Assembly (NCBI GenBank): GCA_029556615.1
Contig: JAKQDD010000134.1
Coordinates: 1-64,000, forward strand
Source: Verrucomicrobiota bacterium
Lineage (GTDB): Bacteria; Verrucomicrobiota; Verrucomicrobiia; Limisphaerales; J093
Direction: 5' to 3'
DNA: 64,000 nt
This document shows positions 1 through 8,603 of the stretch, one piece after another (positions within the stretch are counted from its first letter, which is position 1; every line of letters starts with the position of its first letter). Made by a program: the position numbers and the translations under genes. The notes beneath the pieces were generated by a model. That model saw nothing but the letters and a program-made list of their open reading frames with translations. It had not been told where the DNA came from and did not search any database.

Positions 1-321
1 CGCTTGGGTGGGATCGCCGTTCCATAGCAGCAGGTGCAACTGGTGCGGGTCCAGCGAGAGCGCCGCCCCACTCTCCTTCCGGGGCCACGCGGTGAAGCGC
101 CCTTGCGAAAGGCGTTTCTGGCAGAGCCAGAACCCCTGGCCATCGTACATCAGACACTTGAGAGCGTGCCGGCGACGCGAACAAAAGACGAACAGCACCC
201 CCGCCAGGGGATCCGCGTCCAGCACTCGGCGACAGAGGGCTGCCAGCCCGTCAATGCCCTTGCGGAAGTCGACCGGTTCGACCGCCACCAGGATCCGCAT
301 CTGCGGGGTGATCTGGATCAT
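1..321 (-). CDS. tnpB: IS66-family transposition protein TnpB (Orf2), partial
   Basis: The reading frame starts at ATG 321 and runs off the left edge of the window, so about 107 residues are visible. The N-terminus has the IS66 Orf2 pattern: MIQITPQMRILVAVEPVDFR, then KGIDGLAAL, FVFCSRRRH and DGQGFWL. IS66 elements carry this small protein between TnpA and the large transposase TnpC, and it is needed for transposition although its biochemical role is unclear. Its start codon overlaps the stop of the upstream tnpA in an ATGA arrangement, as is usual for IS66, which suggests translational coupling. The rest of the element lies outside the window. Confidence 0.88.
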   Translation of the reverse strand, partial: MIQITPQMRILVAVEPVDFRKGIDGLAALCRRVLDADPLAGVLFVFCSRRRHALKCLMYDGQGFWLCQKRLSQGRFTAWPRKESGAALSLDPHQLHLLLWNGDPTQA

Positions 322-749
322 CGCGCTCGTCGCCAGAAACTCTCGGCCAGGGCGACCAGCGTCGCGGTGTCCCCGCGCACCCGCAGCGTCATCCGGGCGG
401 CGCCACCCTCGCACAGTTCCACCACCGACTCGCCCCCACCAACCTCGGGAACCTCCACCAGCTTCTCCTCGACAAACTCGGGCCTACAGCGCGCCGACGA
501 AGCTTCGGCCCCGCCGGAGGATGTCACCACCACGGCGGGCGAGCGCGGCGCTACCCGCTCCCGCAGCTTGTAATAGTCCAGCCGCAGGGTGCGGGCCACC
601 CTGCTCGGACCCTCGCTGCGCGCCAGTTCCCTGGCCGCCCGCCACAGGCCCTCAGGCAGACGCGCGCGCCCGGTTTGCCTCCGGCGCCAGGCATGGACTT
701 GCTTTTCCAGTCGGTGAAGGTCGCTCGTCGTAAACGTCTCGGCGCTCAT
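318..749 (-). CDS. tnpA: IS66-family accessory protein TnpA (Orf1)
   Basis: This 143-residue protein has an N-terminal helix-turn-helix region at about residues 30-65 (LPEGLWRAARELARSEG, then VARTLRLDYYKLRERV), which is the DNA-binding signature of the IS66 Orf1 protein. The C-terminal half is the usual low-conservation part. It overlaps tnpB by four bases (ATGA). Together the two show that an IS66-type insertion sequence crosses the left window edge. I could not fix its outer inverted repeat in the 750-900 region. Confidence 0.85.
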   Translation of the reverse strand: MSAETFTTSDLHRLEKQVHAWRRRQTGRARLPEGLWRAARELARSEGPSRVARTLRLDYYKLRERVAPRSPAVVVTSSGGAEASSARCRPEFVEEKLVEVPEVGGGESVVELCEGGAARMTLRVRGDTATLVALAESFWRRAR

Positions 750-1314
750 GCGTGGTTCGGCTGTTGATCGCTGCCGCAGAACCTACGCCGATCCCGTCCC
801 AGTCTTCACGCACGCTTGCCGAAGCAACACGCTAAACCGGCCTCACCAGCCGGCTAAAGGGACGGAGTTCACCACCCGTCACGCCCGTGTTCCGTAGCGC
901 GTGGTGCCATGAGAGCGGCTCGCCACGTGCGAGGGAGGCTTCTGGAAGTAATCCTTCGACTCGAAGAGTAATCTCCAGATTCTATCCCATGCCATGAAAC
1001 CCAAATGGTGGTTGAATACGGGCGAGCGAGAAACGCTCCGCCGTGTAAACCGGCGGAGTTGTCTGGCTCAAAGCGGGTGCGAGGCGAACCAGGAGCGCCT
1101 CAAATCCCCCGGCGGGATTCGGACCACAGTTCCGCAGTCGCGGGACCCATCGGGTGCAAGGCTCGACAGGTTCGTTTAACGCGCGCTGGCGTCGGGAGCC
1201 TGGCGGTGGTGACATCGACCAGCCGGAGGCGGACAACTTCATGAAAACAACCCCCATCTTTTGCCCCTGCGGCCTGTCGTGCGGAACCCCGACGGGAGTG
1301 GATTCACTGGCCCA
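750..1314. other. Gene-free stretch with one strong hairpin
   Basis: No reading frame here looks like a real protein. The one clear structure is a hairpin at 1036-1058, with an 8-bp perfect stem (CTCCGCCG / CGGCGGAG) around a 7-base loop. It has no T-tract, so it is not a convincing intrinsic terminator. The left part probably contains the end of the IS66 element. Confidence 0.4.
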
Positions 1315-1358
1315 TTGCACTGGAAGCGGCTCGGTGGTAAACTAACCAGTGAATGGTT
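1315..1358 (+). promoter_or_regulatory. Predicted promoter and operator of the toxin-antitoxin pair
   Basis: A -35-like TTGCAC (1315-1320) and a -10-like TAAACT (1338-1343) are separated by exactly 17 bases. Directly after the -10 lies a perfect small palindrome, AACCA-GTGAA-TGGTT (1344-1358). Antitoxins of the Phd/YefM family repress their own promoter by binding such palindromes. This operator overlaps the first in-frame ATG (1353), which favours translation starting at the second ATG (1374). Confidence 0.45.
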
Positions 1359-1373
1359 AATTTCACGACTGCC

Positions 1374-1637
1374 ATGACTACCGTCAGTGCATTGGACGCC
1401 AAGACCCGTTTCGGGGAATTGCTGGACCGGGTGGTGGCGGGTGAGGAAATTGTGATCACCCGACACGACAAACCGGTGGCCCGTATTCTGCCTGAAGGCC
1501 GGCGCAGTCTGAGGCAGGTCGGTGAGGCCGTGGATACCTTGTTCCGGTTGCGGGGGCGGATCGCTTCCCGCACCAAGGGTGGCCGGGCGCTCACCCAGGG
1601 TGAGATCAAGTCCGCCATCGAGGAGGGGCGCCGGTGA
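1374..1637 (+). CDS. Phd/YefM-family antitoxin
   Basis: The 87-residue protein starts MTTVSALDAKTRFGELLDRV and continues EEIVITRHDKPVARILP, which is the N-terminal DNA-binding fold of Phd/YefM antitoxins. The C-terminal 40 residues, rich in charged residues, would wrap the toxin. An in-frame ATG lies 21 bases upstream (1353). I prefer 1374 because family members begin just before the VSA motif and because the likely operator covers the upstream ATG. The stop overlaps the toxin start (GTGA), so the pair is co-translated. It should neutralise the PIN toxin and autoregulate the operon. Confidence 0.85.
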   Translation: MTTVSALDAKTRFGELLDRVVAGEEIVITRHDKPVARILPEGRRSLRQVGEAVDTLFRLRGRIASRTKGGRALTQGEIKSAIEEGRR

Positions 1638-2056
1638 GCCTGCGCTGGGTCGTCGACGCTTCGCTCGGACTGGCGTGGGTGCATCCCCATCAGGCGACGG
1701 TTGAAACGGACCGCCTGCTTCGCCGACTGACTGAAGGCGTAACGCTGGTCGTGCCGGCCCTCTGGTTTCAGGAAATGGCCAACGCCCTGCTGGTTCTGGA
1801 GCGGCGACGGAAGCTCAGAGCGGAGGAGCGTCGAGAGGCGCTCGCCACTCTGGGCGGATTGAACGTTACGGTGGATTTTGAAGGGGCCACGTTGGCTTTC
1901 GGCAAGGTTTCGGAGATGGCGGAGAGATGCGGCCTGTCGGTCTACGATGCCACCTACGTGGAGTTGGCACTCCGCGATGGCCTGCCTTTGGGCACCACCG
2001 ACGAGGCTCTGCGCAAGGCGGCACGCCAGAGCGGCATCCCATTGCTCATTGGATAA
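1634..2056 (+). CDS. vapC: VapC-like PIN-domain ribonuclease toxin
   Basis: This 140-residue PIN-domain protein carries the expected acidic residues: D8 in VVDAS, E47 in the WFQEMANAL helix, D105 in VYDATYVELA and D123 in TTDEAL. PIN toxins of type II systems cut RNA (often tRNA or rRNA) in a metal-dependent way. It starts with GTG overlapping the antitoxin stop, and AGGAGGGG at 1621-1628 is a good ribosome binding site. Pairing a Phd/YefM-type antitoxin with a VapC-type toxin is common. Confidence 0.88.
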   Translation: MSLRWVVDASLGLAWVHPHQATVETDRLLRRLTEGVTLVVPALWFQEMANALLVLERRRKLRAEERREALATLGGLNVTVDFEGATLAFGKVSEMAERCGLSVYDATYVELALRDGLPLGTTDEALRKAARQSGIPLLIG

Positions 2057-2478
2057 CCGCGATGCCCGCTGAGGGGCGAACGAGGGGACTTCGGACGCCA
2101 GAATTGCCGTCGATGCACCAGCGAGCGGTCTGCATCCCATGAGCTGTCTTGGCGCTCCAGAAATGGGGTAGCGCCGCTGGAGGCCGAAAGCGAAGCGGGC
2201 CTTGGCTCGCGGCCGGAAGCGTGCGCCTGGGGCCCGTTTCTGGGGCGCGTGGTCACCCTGCCCTGGAGAACCAGAGCCGGTTAGGTCACCCGCCATGCCT
2301 TCCCGCCATAACGCTGTTTGGAGGTGCGTGATGGAGTATCGATGCGAGGCCACTTCGGTGGCCGGGTTCGTTCAGCAACTGGCGGTGGGCAACATCGCCC
2401 ACGGCTATTAAATGCGTTTTCCTTAGGAAAACGCACGATTTCTGGATGATAGACAACGGTTTTAGACTTGCGGAAGGC
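2057..2478. other. Gene-free stretch between the toxin gene and tRNA-Ala
   Basis: I see no credible gene, terminator or repeat here. Open frames in this stretch are antisense or have codon patterns unlike the real genes nearby. The segment may be remnant sequence. Confidence 0.4.
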
Positions 2479-2554
2479 TGGTGGAGCCGAGGGGAGTCGA
2501 ACCCCTGACCCCCACAATGCCATTGTGGTGCTCTACCAACTGAGCTACGACCCC
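2479..2554 (-). tRNA. tRNA-Ala (anticodon GGC)
   Basis: On the minus strand the cloverleaf is complete. It has acceptor GGGGTCG paired with CGGCTCC, a D-arm GCTC...GAGC, an anticodon stem CCACA/TGTGG around loop ATGGCAT (anticodon GGC), a T-arm AGGGG/CCCCT with TTCGACT loop, and an encoded 3' CCA at 2481-2479. It reads GCC and GCT alanine codons. Confidence 0.95.
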
Positions 2555-2613
2555 AGCCAAAACCGGCGCGCACTCTAGTCCCCGCACGCCCGTTGTCAAA
2601 TCCGAAAGCTCAT

Positions 2614-2867
2614 CCCGGATCCTCGCCTAACGCGTGTGGCGCGAACGTTCGCCATCGGCACCGGGTGGGTTTTCGCCTTGAAGGCGCGTGGGGTGTCGGC
2701 TCCGGGGTGGCCCGCCCGCTCGCGGGCGGGTTCTATAGGGTATGGAGGGGATGGGCCCGCCCTGGGGGCGGGCAGCCAAATCCGCGGGAACCGCTGACGG
2801 GGCGGCTCAGGACGCAGGGTCCAGCCCAGGAGGTTGAGCCGCAAGGGACGCTTACGCGCGGATTTGG
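2614..2867 (+). repeat. Long palindromic repeat, copy A
   Basis: This 254-bp segment recurs in inverted orientation at 3911-4123. Shared blocks include CCTCGCCTAACGCG at one end, a CCTTGAAGGCGCGTGGGGTG core, the hairpin CCCGCCCGC...GCGGGCGGG, and the terminal block ending GCTTACGCGCGGATT. Copy A has about 40 extra bases holding another GC-rich hairpin. It ends three bases before the stop codon of the Tat-exported protein gene. Confidence 0.8.
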
Positions 2868-2869
2868 GC

Positions 2870-3841
2870 TCATGCCCACCACTCCCGCGGCCGGTTCTGG
2901 ATCTCCGGGCTCGCCAGGAGCGTGCGAACCAGGCGCGCGTTGGCGTCCACCTGGAAGTCGAACATGCCGACACAGATGAAGTCGGCGCCGTTCTCGAAAG
3001 CGTAGCGGAAGCCGGCCTCGGGGCGGATGGCGCCGGCGGCGAGGGTTTTGAAGGCGATCCACGGTTTGGTGATGGCCAGCATCGCGCGGATCGTGCGTTC
3101 GGGATCCAGGTCCCAGTAGTTGTCCGCGGGATTGTCGACCACGTCCAGGGTCTGATCCGGACGGCGGGTGGACCAGTAGTTCACGGGATGGAGGGTCTTG
3201 ACGTAGAACTCGGCACCGAGGTTGTCCTTTTCGGATTCGAGGATGACTTCGAGCTTGTGCGCGCCGATCCCGGCGGGCAAACCCTGGCGTCGGACGAGCT
3301 CGACGCAGCGGCCGAGGAGGTCGAGGTGCCCGCTCTTGTACCACTGATCGCCGATGACTCCCTGAACGTAGACGGCCGCGGCGCCGAAGTCGATGGACCG
3401 CTGAATATCCGTTTTCCAGTCGTTGATCTCGGGGTGGCCCTCGGCGATCCACTGGATCTTGCCCCCCTGTTTCCAGTGGCGGGCGAAGAGATCCATGGGC
3501 TTCTTGGCGGGATCGGCGATGATGGTGTTGACGCCCTGGGACTCGAGGCGGGCGAGGGTTTCCAGAACTTTGGCTTCGGTATTGTAGGCGCGCATCAGGG
3601 AAGGCACATAGTGGAGGTCGCGGGAGTGAGCCCAACCGCTGATGAGGTTGCCGCCGGAAATGAGCCGGCTGACGGTCAGCCTGCCCAACTTGCCGTGGGG
3701 GAGCGTGCCGCTCGCGGCCGTGGCCGATGGTGGTCCGGCAGGGGCGGTTGCGGGGTCGGCAGCGTGCGCTGCGGCGGTGGCGGCGGCGGAACCGACGACG
3801 GTTCGGGCGAGGAAGGTGCGGCGTGTCAGTTTCTGGTTCAT
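2870..3841 (-). CDS. Tat-exported TIM-barrel-like protein of unknown function
   Basis: The 323-residue protein begins with a twin-arginine signal (RRTFLA at residues 7-12, then an Ala-rich hydrophobic stretch to about 35), so it is probably exported folded, perhaps with a cofactor. The mature part starts with KLGRLTVSRLISGGN, which resembles the first strand of aldo/keto reductase-type barrels. It continues with alternating strand and helix blocks such as SQGVNTIIAD and GADFICVGMFDF. The reductase catalytic tetrad is not evident. Similar proteins are common in planctomycetes and Verrucomicrobiota without known function. The gene is boxed by inverted copies of a long repeat. Confidence 0.7.
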   Translation of the reverse strand: MNQKLTRRTFLARTVVGSAAATAAAHAADPATAPAGPPSATAASGTLPHGKLGRLTVSRLISGGNLISGWAHSRDLHYVPSLMRAYNTEAKVLETLARLESQGVNTIIADPAKKPMDLFARHWKQGGKIQWIAEGHPEINDWKTDIQRSIDFGAAAVYVQGVIGDQWYKSGHLDLLGRCVELVRRQGLPAGIGAHKLEVILESEKDNLGAEFYVKTLHPVNYWSTRRPDQTLDVVDNPADNYWDLDPERTIRAMLAITKPWIAFKTLAAGAIRPEAGFRYAFENGADFICVGMFDFQVDANARLVRTLLASPEIQNRPREWWA

Positions 3842-3910
3842 GACGGCGGGCTCCTGCGAGCGGCTCCAGCCTTTCGGACCGCCGGGAGGATGTCAACAGG
3901 CGGGAACCGA

Positions 3911-4123
3911 CCCCAATCCGCGCGTAAGCGTTCGTTGCGGCTCAACCTTCTGGGCTGGCCCAGGCGCCTTGAGCCGCCCCGTCCGGGGTGTCCGCGGATT
4001 GGGAAGCCCGCCCGCCAGCGGGCGGGCCACCCCGGAGCCGACACCCCACGCGCCTTCAAGGCGAAACCCACCAGGAGCCGATGGCGAACGTTCGCGCCGC
4101 ACGCGTTAGGCGAGGATCCGGGT
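3911..4123 (-). repeat. Long palindromic repeat, copy B (inverted)
   Basis: This is the reverse complement of 2614-2867, missing the ~40-base internal hairpin insert. The match runs from the GCGGATTGGGG end (near 3911) to GGCGAGGATCCGGG (near 4123). Its facing orientation relative to copy A places the Tat-signal gene inside a pair of inverted repeats. Confidence 0.8.
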
Positions 4124-4200
4124 TTCGCGCCTGCGCTTGACGGTGGGGGAGGGGCGATCAAGGATGAGCGGGCACGGACTCCGTGTGAAGTGGAGGCACC

Positions 4201-4839
4201 ATGATCAGAACTCGTTGGTCGGCGGTCGGGATGCTGTGGGCGGTTGTCGCGGCTTTCAGTCTTCCCGCGTTTGGGGCGACGATTTCCTGGAAGAACTCGA
4301 GGACCGGGGCGGTCGAGGCGGCACGGAATTCCGCAAGGCTGATTCTCCTGCTCGCCGGGCGCGACACCTGCGGCAATTGTCAGTATATGAAGGAGACGGT
4401 GTGCGAGTCGGCCGGGGTGCGCCCCGTGCTGCAGGCGAACTATGTCTGCTGGTACTGTCCGGTGGACTACTCGACGGAATGGTATGCCTACGCCAGCGGG
4501 CTGGGGAGCTTCACGCTTCCGCTGATTTGCGTGGTGGACCCTGGGGATGCCACGGCGTACCTGGATCGGACCACGGCGACCCAGACGGTGTCCGCGTTCA
4601 GCGGCCGGCTCGGCTCGCACCTGCCGACACAGCCCATCGCCCTCGTCCTGGTGCGCGACACGGTCTCCCACCTTGCCTGGGAGACCGAGAGCCCGATCCG
4701 GTATCGTGTCCTGCGATCGCAGAATCTGAAAGCGTGGTCGTTTGTCGGCGGGATCGTTCCGGGGACCGGGTCCACGGTGAGCATCGATGACACGTATACG
4801 GCCCCGGGTTGTTTCTACAAGGTGCTGGGGTTTCGCTGA
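4201..4839 (+). CDS. Exported thioredoxin-like protein with a C-terminal beta-rich domain
   Basis: The protein has 212 residues. A signal peptide occupies about residues 1-25 (hydrophobic, ending PAFGA). The thioredoxin-like part follows, with DTCGNCQYMK at about 53-62 as the candidate redox CxxC and a downstream FTLPLICVVDP that matches the cis-proline strand. From about residue 140 the sequence changes to a beta-rich tail (RYRVLRSQNLKAWSFVGGI, then SIDDTYTAPGCFYKV). Tails of this type close many secreted Verrucomicrobiota proteins. The likely site of action is the periplasm or cell surface. The redox partner is unknown. Confidence 0.72.
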   Translation: MIRTRWSAVGMLWAVVAAFSLPAFGATISWKNSRTGAVEAARNSARLILLLAGRDTCGNCQYMKETVCESAGVRPVLQANYVCWYCPVDYSTEWYAYASGLGSFTLPLICVVDPGDATAYLDRTTATQTVSAFSGRLGSHLPTQPIALVLVRDTVSHLAWETESPIRYRVLRSQNLKAWSFVGGIVPGTGSTVSIDDTYTAPGCFYKVLGFR

Positions 4840-4891
4840 GCGAGGACGGAGCCAGAGGTTGCCGGCACCGCGGTTGGTCGCGTTCGGTCTG

Positions 4892-7117
4892 CTATTGGGC
4901 AGTCGCAGCGGCTTGGTTGCTCACGGCGCTTTCCGTGTCGATGCCGGCGTCGAAGACCCCGTTGCCATTGCAGTCGTTCCAGGCGGTGACGACGTACGTG
5001 TACGTGACACGGCTGGTGAGCCCGCTGTCCTTGTAGGTCAGGATGCCGGGTCCCACGCCCGCCCGGAACTGGAGCTTACCCGACTGGAGGTAATAGACGC
5101 GGTAGCCGCCGTTGGGGGCCGGGTTGCCCGCGGTCCATGTGAGCGAGACGCTCTTCTTGCCGGCTTTCGCGGTCAGATTGTGAGGAGTTCCCGGCGTCAT
5201 GCACGGCGGCGGGGGAGCGGTCCCCCATGATGCCGTCGCCATGACGTGGGGTTCGGCCATCCCGGTGTTCAGCCAGGCGTTCAGCAAGTTCACGCCTTCG
5301 TTGGCCAGGAACGCGTTCGCGCCCGTGTTCGCCAGGTAAAGAAACTGGACGTACTCCCAGCTGGTCGGCTGATAGAGGAGCTGGATCTGGGCATAGGCAG
5401 CGCCTGTCGGGCGATTGAGGGCGATCTCATCCCAGTAGTTGAAGGTGCCACCGGCCGCCGGTGAGCCGTATTGTGTGGCGGGAACGGGCAGAGCGTTTCG
5501 CGCCCGGGCCTCGTTGTAGGTCATGCCGTACGGTGGGATCCGGTTGTCGGACACGACCGTGTTGTTCAGGACGAAATGGAAGGACTCATGCGTGGTTCCA
5601 GGGGCCTGTGCGGCGAGTTCTGCGAGGGTATACGTCACTGTTCCGCTCACCCGGTCAAAACTGAGAGGCAAGCCTGTGGAGTAGCCCAGGGCGAGGAGTT
5701 GCTTGGCCCATTCCTGGGTGAGCCCGTAGTGCGCTTCGTAGACGATGGTGTCCTCGGGGTCGAGGAGGGTCTTCACCGTGGTGGGCGTACCGTTGATGGT
5801 GACCGTGAGAGGACCGTACGCGCCGTCCTCACGCAGCAGGTTGTCGGTCGCATCATACCATTTGACGTTCAGCCACATTCTGCGGCCTTCAGGATACCCG
5901 GAGATCAACTTGTGTCCGGTCAGATTGAAGATCGTCAGAGTATCGCCCACGACCTTGAGGGACGCCCCCATGTTCAGCTGTTGGATGGCCCGGTCTTTGC
6001 CGGCCTTGAGAGCGTCGATTTGCACGGTTGTCAATCCGCCTCCCAGCCGGAGAGTGCCCTGAGCGTTCTGGTAGAGTATGGCGTCCGGCATCCAGTAATT
6101 GCCGCCGGTCATGTCGTGCAGGGGGAGATCCGGTCGGGTCGGGACGCCGGCCTTGTTGCAGCCGACGCCGGTGGTGGCGCGCAAATGGCAGGTTTGACAG
6201 CTGAAATAGCGCGGGGTGCCGTCGGCGTAATTGCCCTTCGCGCTGTCGAAAGCGGCCTTGATGGCCCCCGCCTTGAGGTCTGCCGGGAGGCCCGCGTAGC
6301 CGCTGACGAGGGTTTGTGACAGGGCGCCGGCCCGGTACTCGCTGTAGGTGCGCTCGACGATGCCGTACTGGAAGGGGAAGTTGTTGAAGGCAGCTTTCTC
6401 GTCGACCGGTGACCCGAGGACTCCGCTGGCGACCACAGGATCAGCGGTGGTTTGTGTCCCGTTGTTATGGGCGAGGTCGCCGACCGCGGGGTTGGAGACG
6501 TCGTGGCACGTGCCGCAGTAGTCGATGTCCCGATGGAACTTCGACTGGATGAACTGGTGGCGTGCGACGGCGTCGCTGTAGGGGCCGAGCTTTTGGTTGC
6601 CGCCCCAGAGGGACTCCATGCCGCTGCCGTAGTAGCCTTGGCCGGCGCCGTTATTGGCGACGAACGGCGGGTTCATCATTCCGAGGAGCTCCAGGTTGTT
6701 GGGGTTGGTCATCTTGTGGCAATTGTCGCATTCCACGCCGTCGGCATCCCCGGCGAGGAGACCGGAGCCGTCGGTGGGAGTGGACCGACCGCCATACCAA
6801 CCGCCGGTGCTGTGACAGCGGATGCAGAGGTCACCCGAGCCGTCGAAGTCCTGCTCGGCAATCGCCAGCGTGGCCCAGAAGATCGGGTCGCGGCCCGCAT
6901 TGGCCATCATGCTACCGCGCCAGTTGAAGGCGGGTTCGACGGCTCGATTGTAGCCGCCGTGGCAGTTGTCGCATTTGTCCGGCGACTCCAAGTTGCCGAC
7001 TTCGCCGGGCTGAGTGCCGGGCTGTTGGATCTCGTTGGGGACCACCAAGGCGGCCAGGGCGATGGAGAGGCCGAGGAGTGCCGAGGCGGCGACGATATTG
7101 CGAGGCATCCGTTTCAT
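4892..7117 (-). CDS. Pentaheme c-type cytochrome with a fibronectin type III-like tail
   Basis: The 741-residue exported protein has an N-terminal hydrophobic signal (residues 6-25) and five CxxCH heme sites: CDNCH, CIRCH, CDNCH, CGTCH and CQTCH, all in the first 300 residues. The middle is a large non-heme domain. The last 90 residues form a fibronectin type III-like module (SVSLTWTAGNPAPNGGYRVY). The start at 7117 is preferred because AGGAACG precedes it at good spacing. The frame remains open upstream to 7744, but that part overlaps the DUF2088 gene and is not coding. It probably serves in periplasmic electron transfer or as a multiheme enzyme; the substrate cannot be told. Confidence 0.82.
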   Translation of the reverse strand: MKRMPRNIVAASALLGLSIALAALVVPNEIQQPGTQPGEVGNLESPDKCDNCHGGYNRAVEPAFNWRGSMMANAGRDPIFWATLAIAEQDFDGSGDLCIRCHSTGGWYGGRSTPTDGSGLLAGDADGVECDNCHKMTNPNNLELLGMMNPPFVANNGAGQGYYGSGMESLWGGNQKLGPYSDAVARHQFIQSKFHRDIDYCGTCHDVSNPAVGDLAHNNGTQTTADPVVASGVLGSPVDEKAAFNNFPFQYGIVERTYSEYRAGALSQTLVSGYAGLPADLKAGAIKAAFDSAKGNYADGTPRYFSCQTCHLRATTGVGCNKAGVPTRPDLPLHDMTGGNYWMPDAILYQNAQGTLRLGGGLTTVQIDALKAGKDRAIQQLNMGASLKVVGDTLTIFNLTGHKLISGYPEGRRMWLNVKWYDATDNLLREDGAYGPLTVTINGTPTTVKTLLDPEDTIVYEAHYGLTQEWAKQLLALGYSTGLPLSFDRVSGTVTYTLAELAAQAPGTTHESFHFVLNNTVVSDNRIPPYGMTYNEARARNALPVPATQYGSPAAGGTFNYWDEIALNRPTGAAYAQIQLLYQPTSWEYVQFLYLANTGANAFLANEGVNLLNAWLNTGMAEPHVMATASWGTAPPPPCMTPGTPHNLTAKAGKKSVSLTWTAGNPAPNGGYRVYYLQSGKLQFRAGVGPGILTYKDSGLTSRVTYTYVVTAWNDCNGNGVFDAGIDTESAVSNQAAATAQ

Positions 7118-7199
7118 GAGCGTTCCTGTGGTTCTCATGCCAACCGCCGCGACGCCCCAACCCTGCCGACAATGCCTGCATTCAGGCCGGTCACGAGCA

Positions 7200-8567
7200 T
7201 CACGACGGGCTGTTGGTGCCCTTATGCAGCACTCGTCCGAGCGTGTCGAGTCCCAAAAGCCCCATGGGGAAGTCCTCGAGCAGGCCGGCGGGATTGAATG
7301 GGAGGGGGCGCGGCGGGCCGCAGGGGTCGAGCAGGCCGGCGGCGGCTGGATCTTCGAGGCAGTTGGCCGACACCAGGAGGTGCTCGACGGATAACGTGTC
7401 CCGGATGCGGACCACACGCGCTTGCTCCGGATCGTCCACGGCCAAGGTCGAGAGAGCCGCCTCGATGGCGTCGCGGTCGGTCTCGAAGTGGATGGGGATC
7501 TTGGCGCCCTGGATCGAGAGGGCAGTGAGTGCGTTGGTGATGGTGGCGCGGGGATCGATGCTGTGGACCAGTCGGGCCGTGGTGAAATCGGCCATGCCGA
7601 TGCCGATGGCATTGCCGTGGCTCTCCGGGGTGAGGTCGCGGACGAACACGCGCCGGACATGCGGATGACGATGCGGTTCGTCCTCGGCGAGGGAGTATCC
7701 GTGGATGCGGCGGCCGATGACGGCGGGGTCCATGCCGGTGCCACTGAGGTTCTTCCCCATGCGATCCACGATGAGGAGATCGATTTCCGCGAAGGGCAAT
7801 CGGGGCATCAGGGCGTTGGCCTGGGCACAGAGGTCGGGTTCCTCCGCCTCGATCCGGTCCGGGGGCAGGACGACCAGGCGGGCCAGCTCGTGCCGGGGGC
7901 CTTCGACGATCCCGATTCCCGCGCGGAGCGGCAGGTGGCGGAGCAGGAGGCTGGCGGATTCGCGGAGAACGACCTCGTGACCGTGGCGGCTGCCGGCGCG
8001 GTGGAACGTCGCCGCGCCGGTGGGCTTGCCGAGGCCCACCACGAGCATCTTGAGCAGGCCGCTGCCCAGGCGGCCGCCGAAATCCGTGTGAGGCTTGATG
8101 CGGTTGATCAGGATCAGGGCGTCAGCCCGCAGCGCCGGGGTGCTGCAGACCACGAGGGTCCCGAGGGGTGTGGATCCGATCGAGGTGACGTCGAGTGAGG
8201 CGTCGATCGGGATCCCGAGACGCTCGCTCGTGACGCCGTACCCGGCGAGCAGCGCGGTTTGGCCCTCGGCGGTGGCGCCGCCGTGGCTCCCCATGGCGGG
8301 GATGAGGAACGGGCTCAGCCTGGCGGAGCGGAGCGTCTCGATCGTGGCGGACACGAGGGTGTCGAGGCCCGTGATGCCGCGGCTGCCGACCGCCACGGCG
8401 ACCCGTGCACCGGGTTCGAGTCCGGACAGAAGTGGCGTGAGCTGGCCGCGGATCTCGCGGGGAGCGTCCACGGGTGTCATCGGAGCGTAGCGCTGGCGCA
8501 CGGGCACGAGGTCCGGCAACCGGCATGGCTTTCCCTCGACGGCTGGCGGCGGGAGGACCTGGGGCAT
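7200..8567 (-). CDS. DUF2088 / LarA-type N-terminal domain protein
   Basis: The 455-residue protein matches the N-terminal half of nickel-dependent lactate racemase (LarA, DUF2088): ARVAVAVGSRGITGLDTLV, then IPAMGSHGGAT, an RIKPHTDF block and KMLVVGLGKP. Histidines equivalent to LarA cofactor-contacting residues lie in the GSHG and KPHTDF blocks. It lacks the clear two-domain length signature of a proven racemase, so substrate and cofactor are unknown. It sits 36 bases downstream of the TIGR03790-like gene and 82 upstream of the cytochrome gene, all leftward, so the set may be one operon. Confidence 0.72.
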   Translation of the reverse strand: MPQVLPPPAVEGKPCRLPDLVPVRQRYAPMTPVDAPREIRGQLTPLLSGLEPGARVAVAVGSRGITGLDTLVSATIETLRSARLSPFLIPAMGSHGGATAEGQTALLAGYGVTSERLGIPIDASLDVTSIGSTPLGTLVVCSTPALRADALILINRIKPHTDFGGRLGSGLLKMLVVGLGKPTGAATFHRAGSRHGHEVVLRESASLLLRHLPLRAGIGIVEGPRHELARLVVLPPDRIEAEEPDLCAQANALMPRLPFAEIDLLIVDRMGKNLSGTGMDPAVIGRRIHGYSLAEDEPHRHPHVRRVFVRDLTPESHGNAIGIGMADFTTARLVHSIDPRATITNALTALSIQGAKIPIHFETDRDAIEAALSTLAVDDPEQARVVRIRDTLSVEHLLVSANCLEDPAAAGLLDPCGPPRPLPFNPAGLLEDFPMGLLGLDTLGRVLHKGTNSPS

Positions 8568-8603
8568 GGGAGGAGGGGAACGTTGGGGCAGCGCCGTGGG
8601 GGG

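Larger units (their letters stand above)
1..749 (-). mobile_element. IS66-type insertion sequence, partial
   Basis: The element is defined by adjacent, overlapping tnpA and tnpB genes on the minus strand. Only its tnpA end is inside the window. The right boundary is set here at the tnpA start codon because no terminal inverted repeat could be matched without the other end. The true end may lie up to about 100 bases further right. Confidence 0.7.

Noticed and set aside
1085-1175. A tRNA-like string near 1.1 kb
   Set aside because: The GGCGGGATTCGG string resembles a tRNA T-arm, but no cloverleaf can be folded around it.
1304-2353. A 349-codon minus-strand frame over the toxin-antitoxin genes
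   Set aside because: The sense strand carries complete antitoxin and PIN motifs with overlap and a ribosome binding site; the antisense protein has no recognisable pattern.
7118-7744. Upstream extension of the cytochrome frame
   Set aside because: This part overlaps the DUF2088 gene in another frame, lacks sense, and the signal peptide plus ribosome binding site put the start at 7117.
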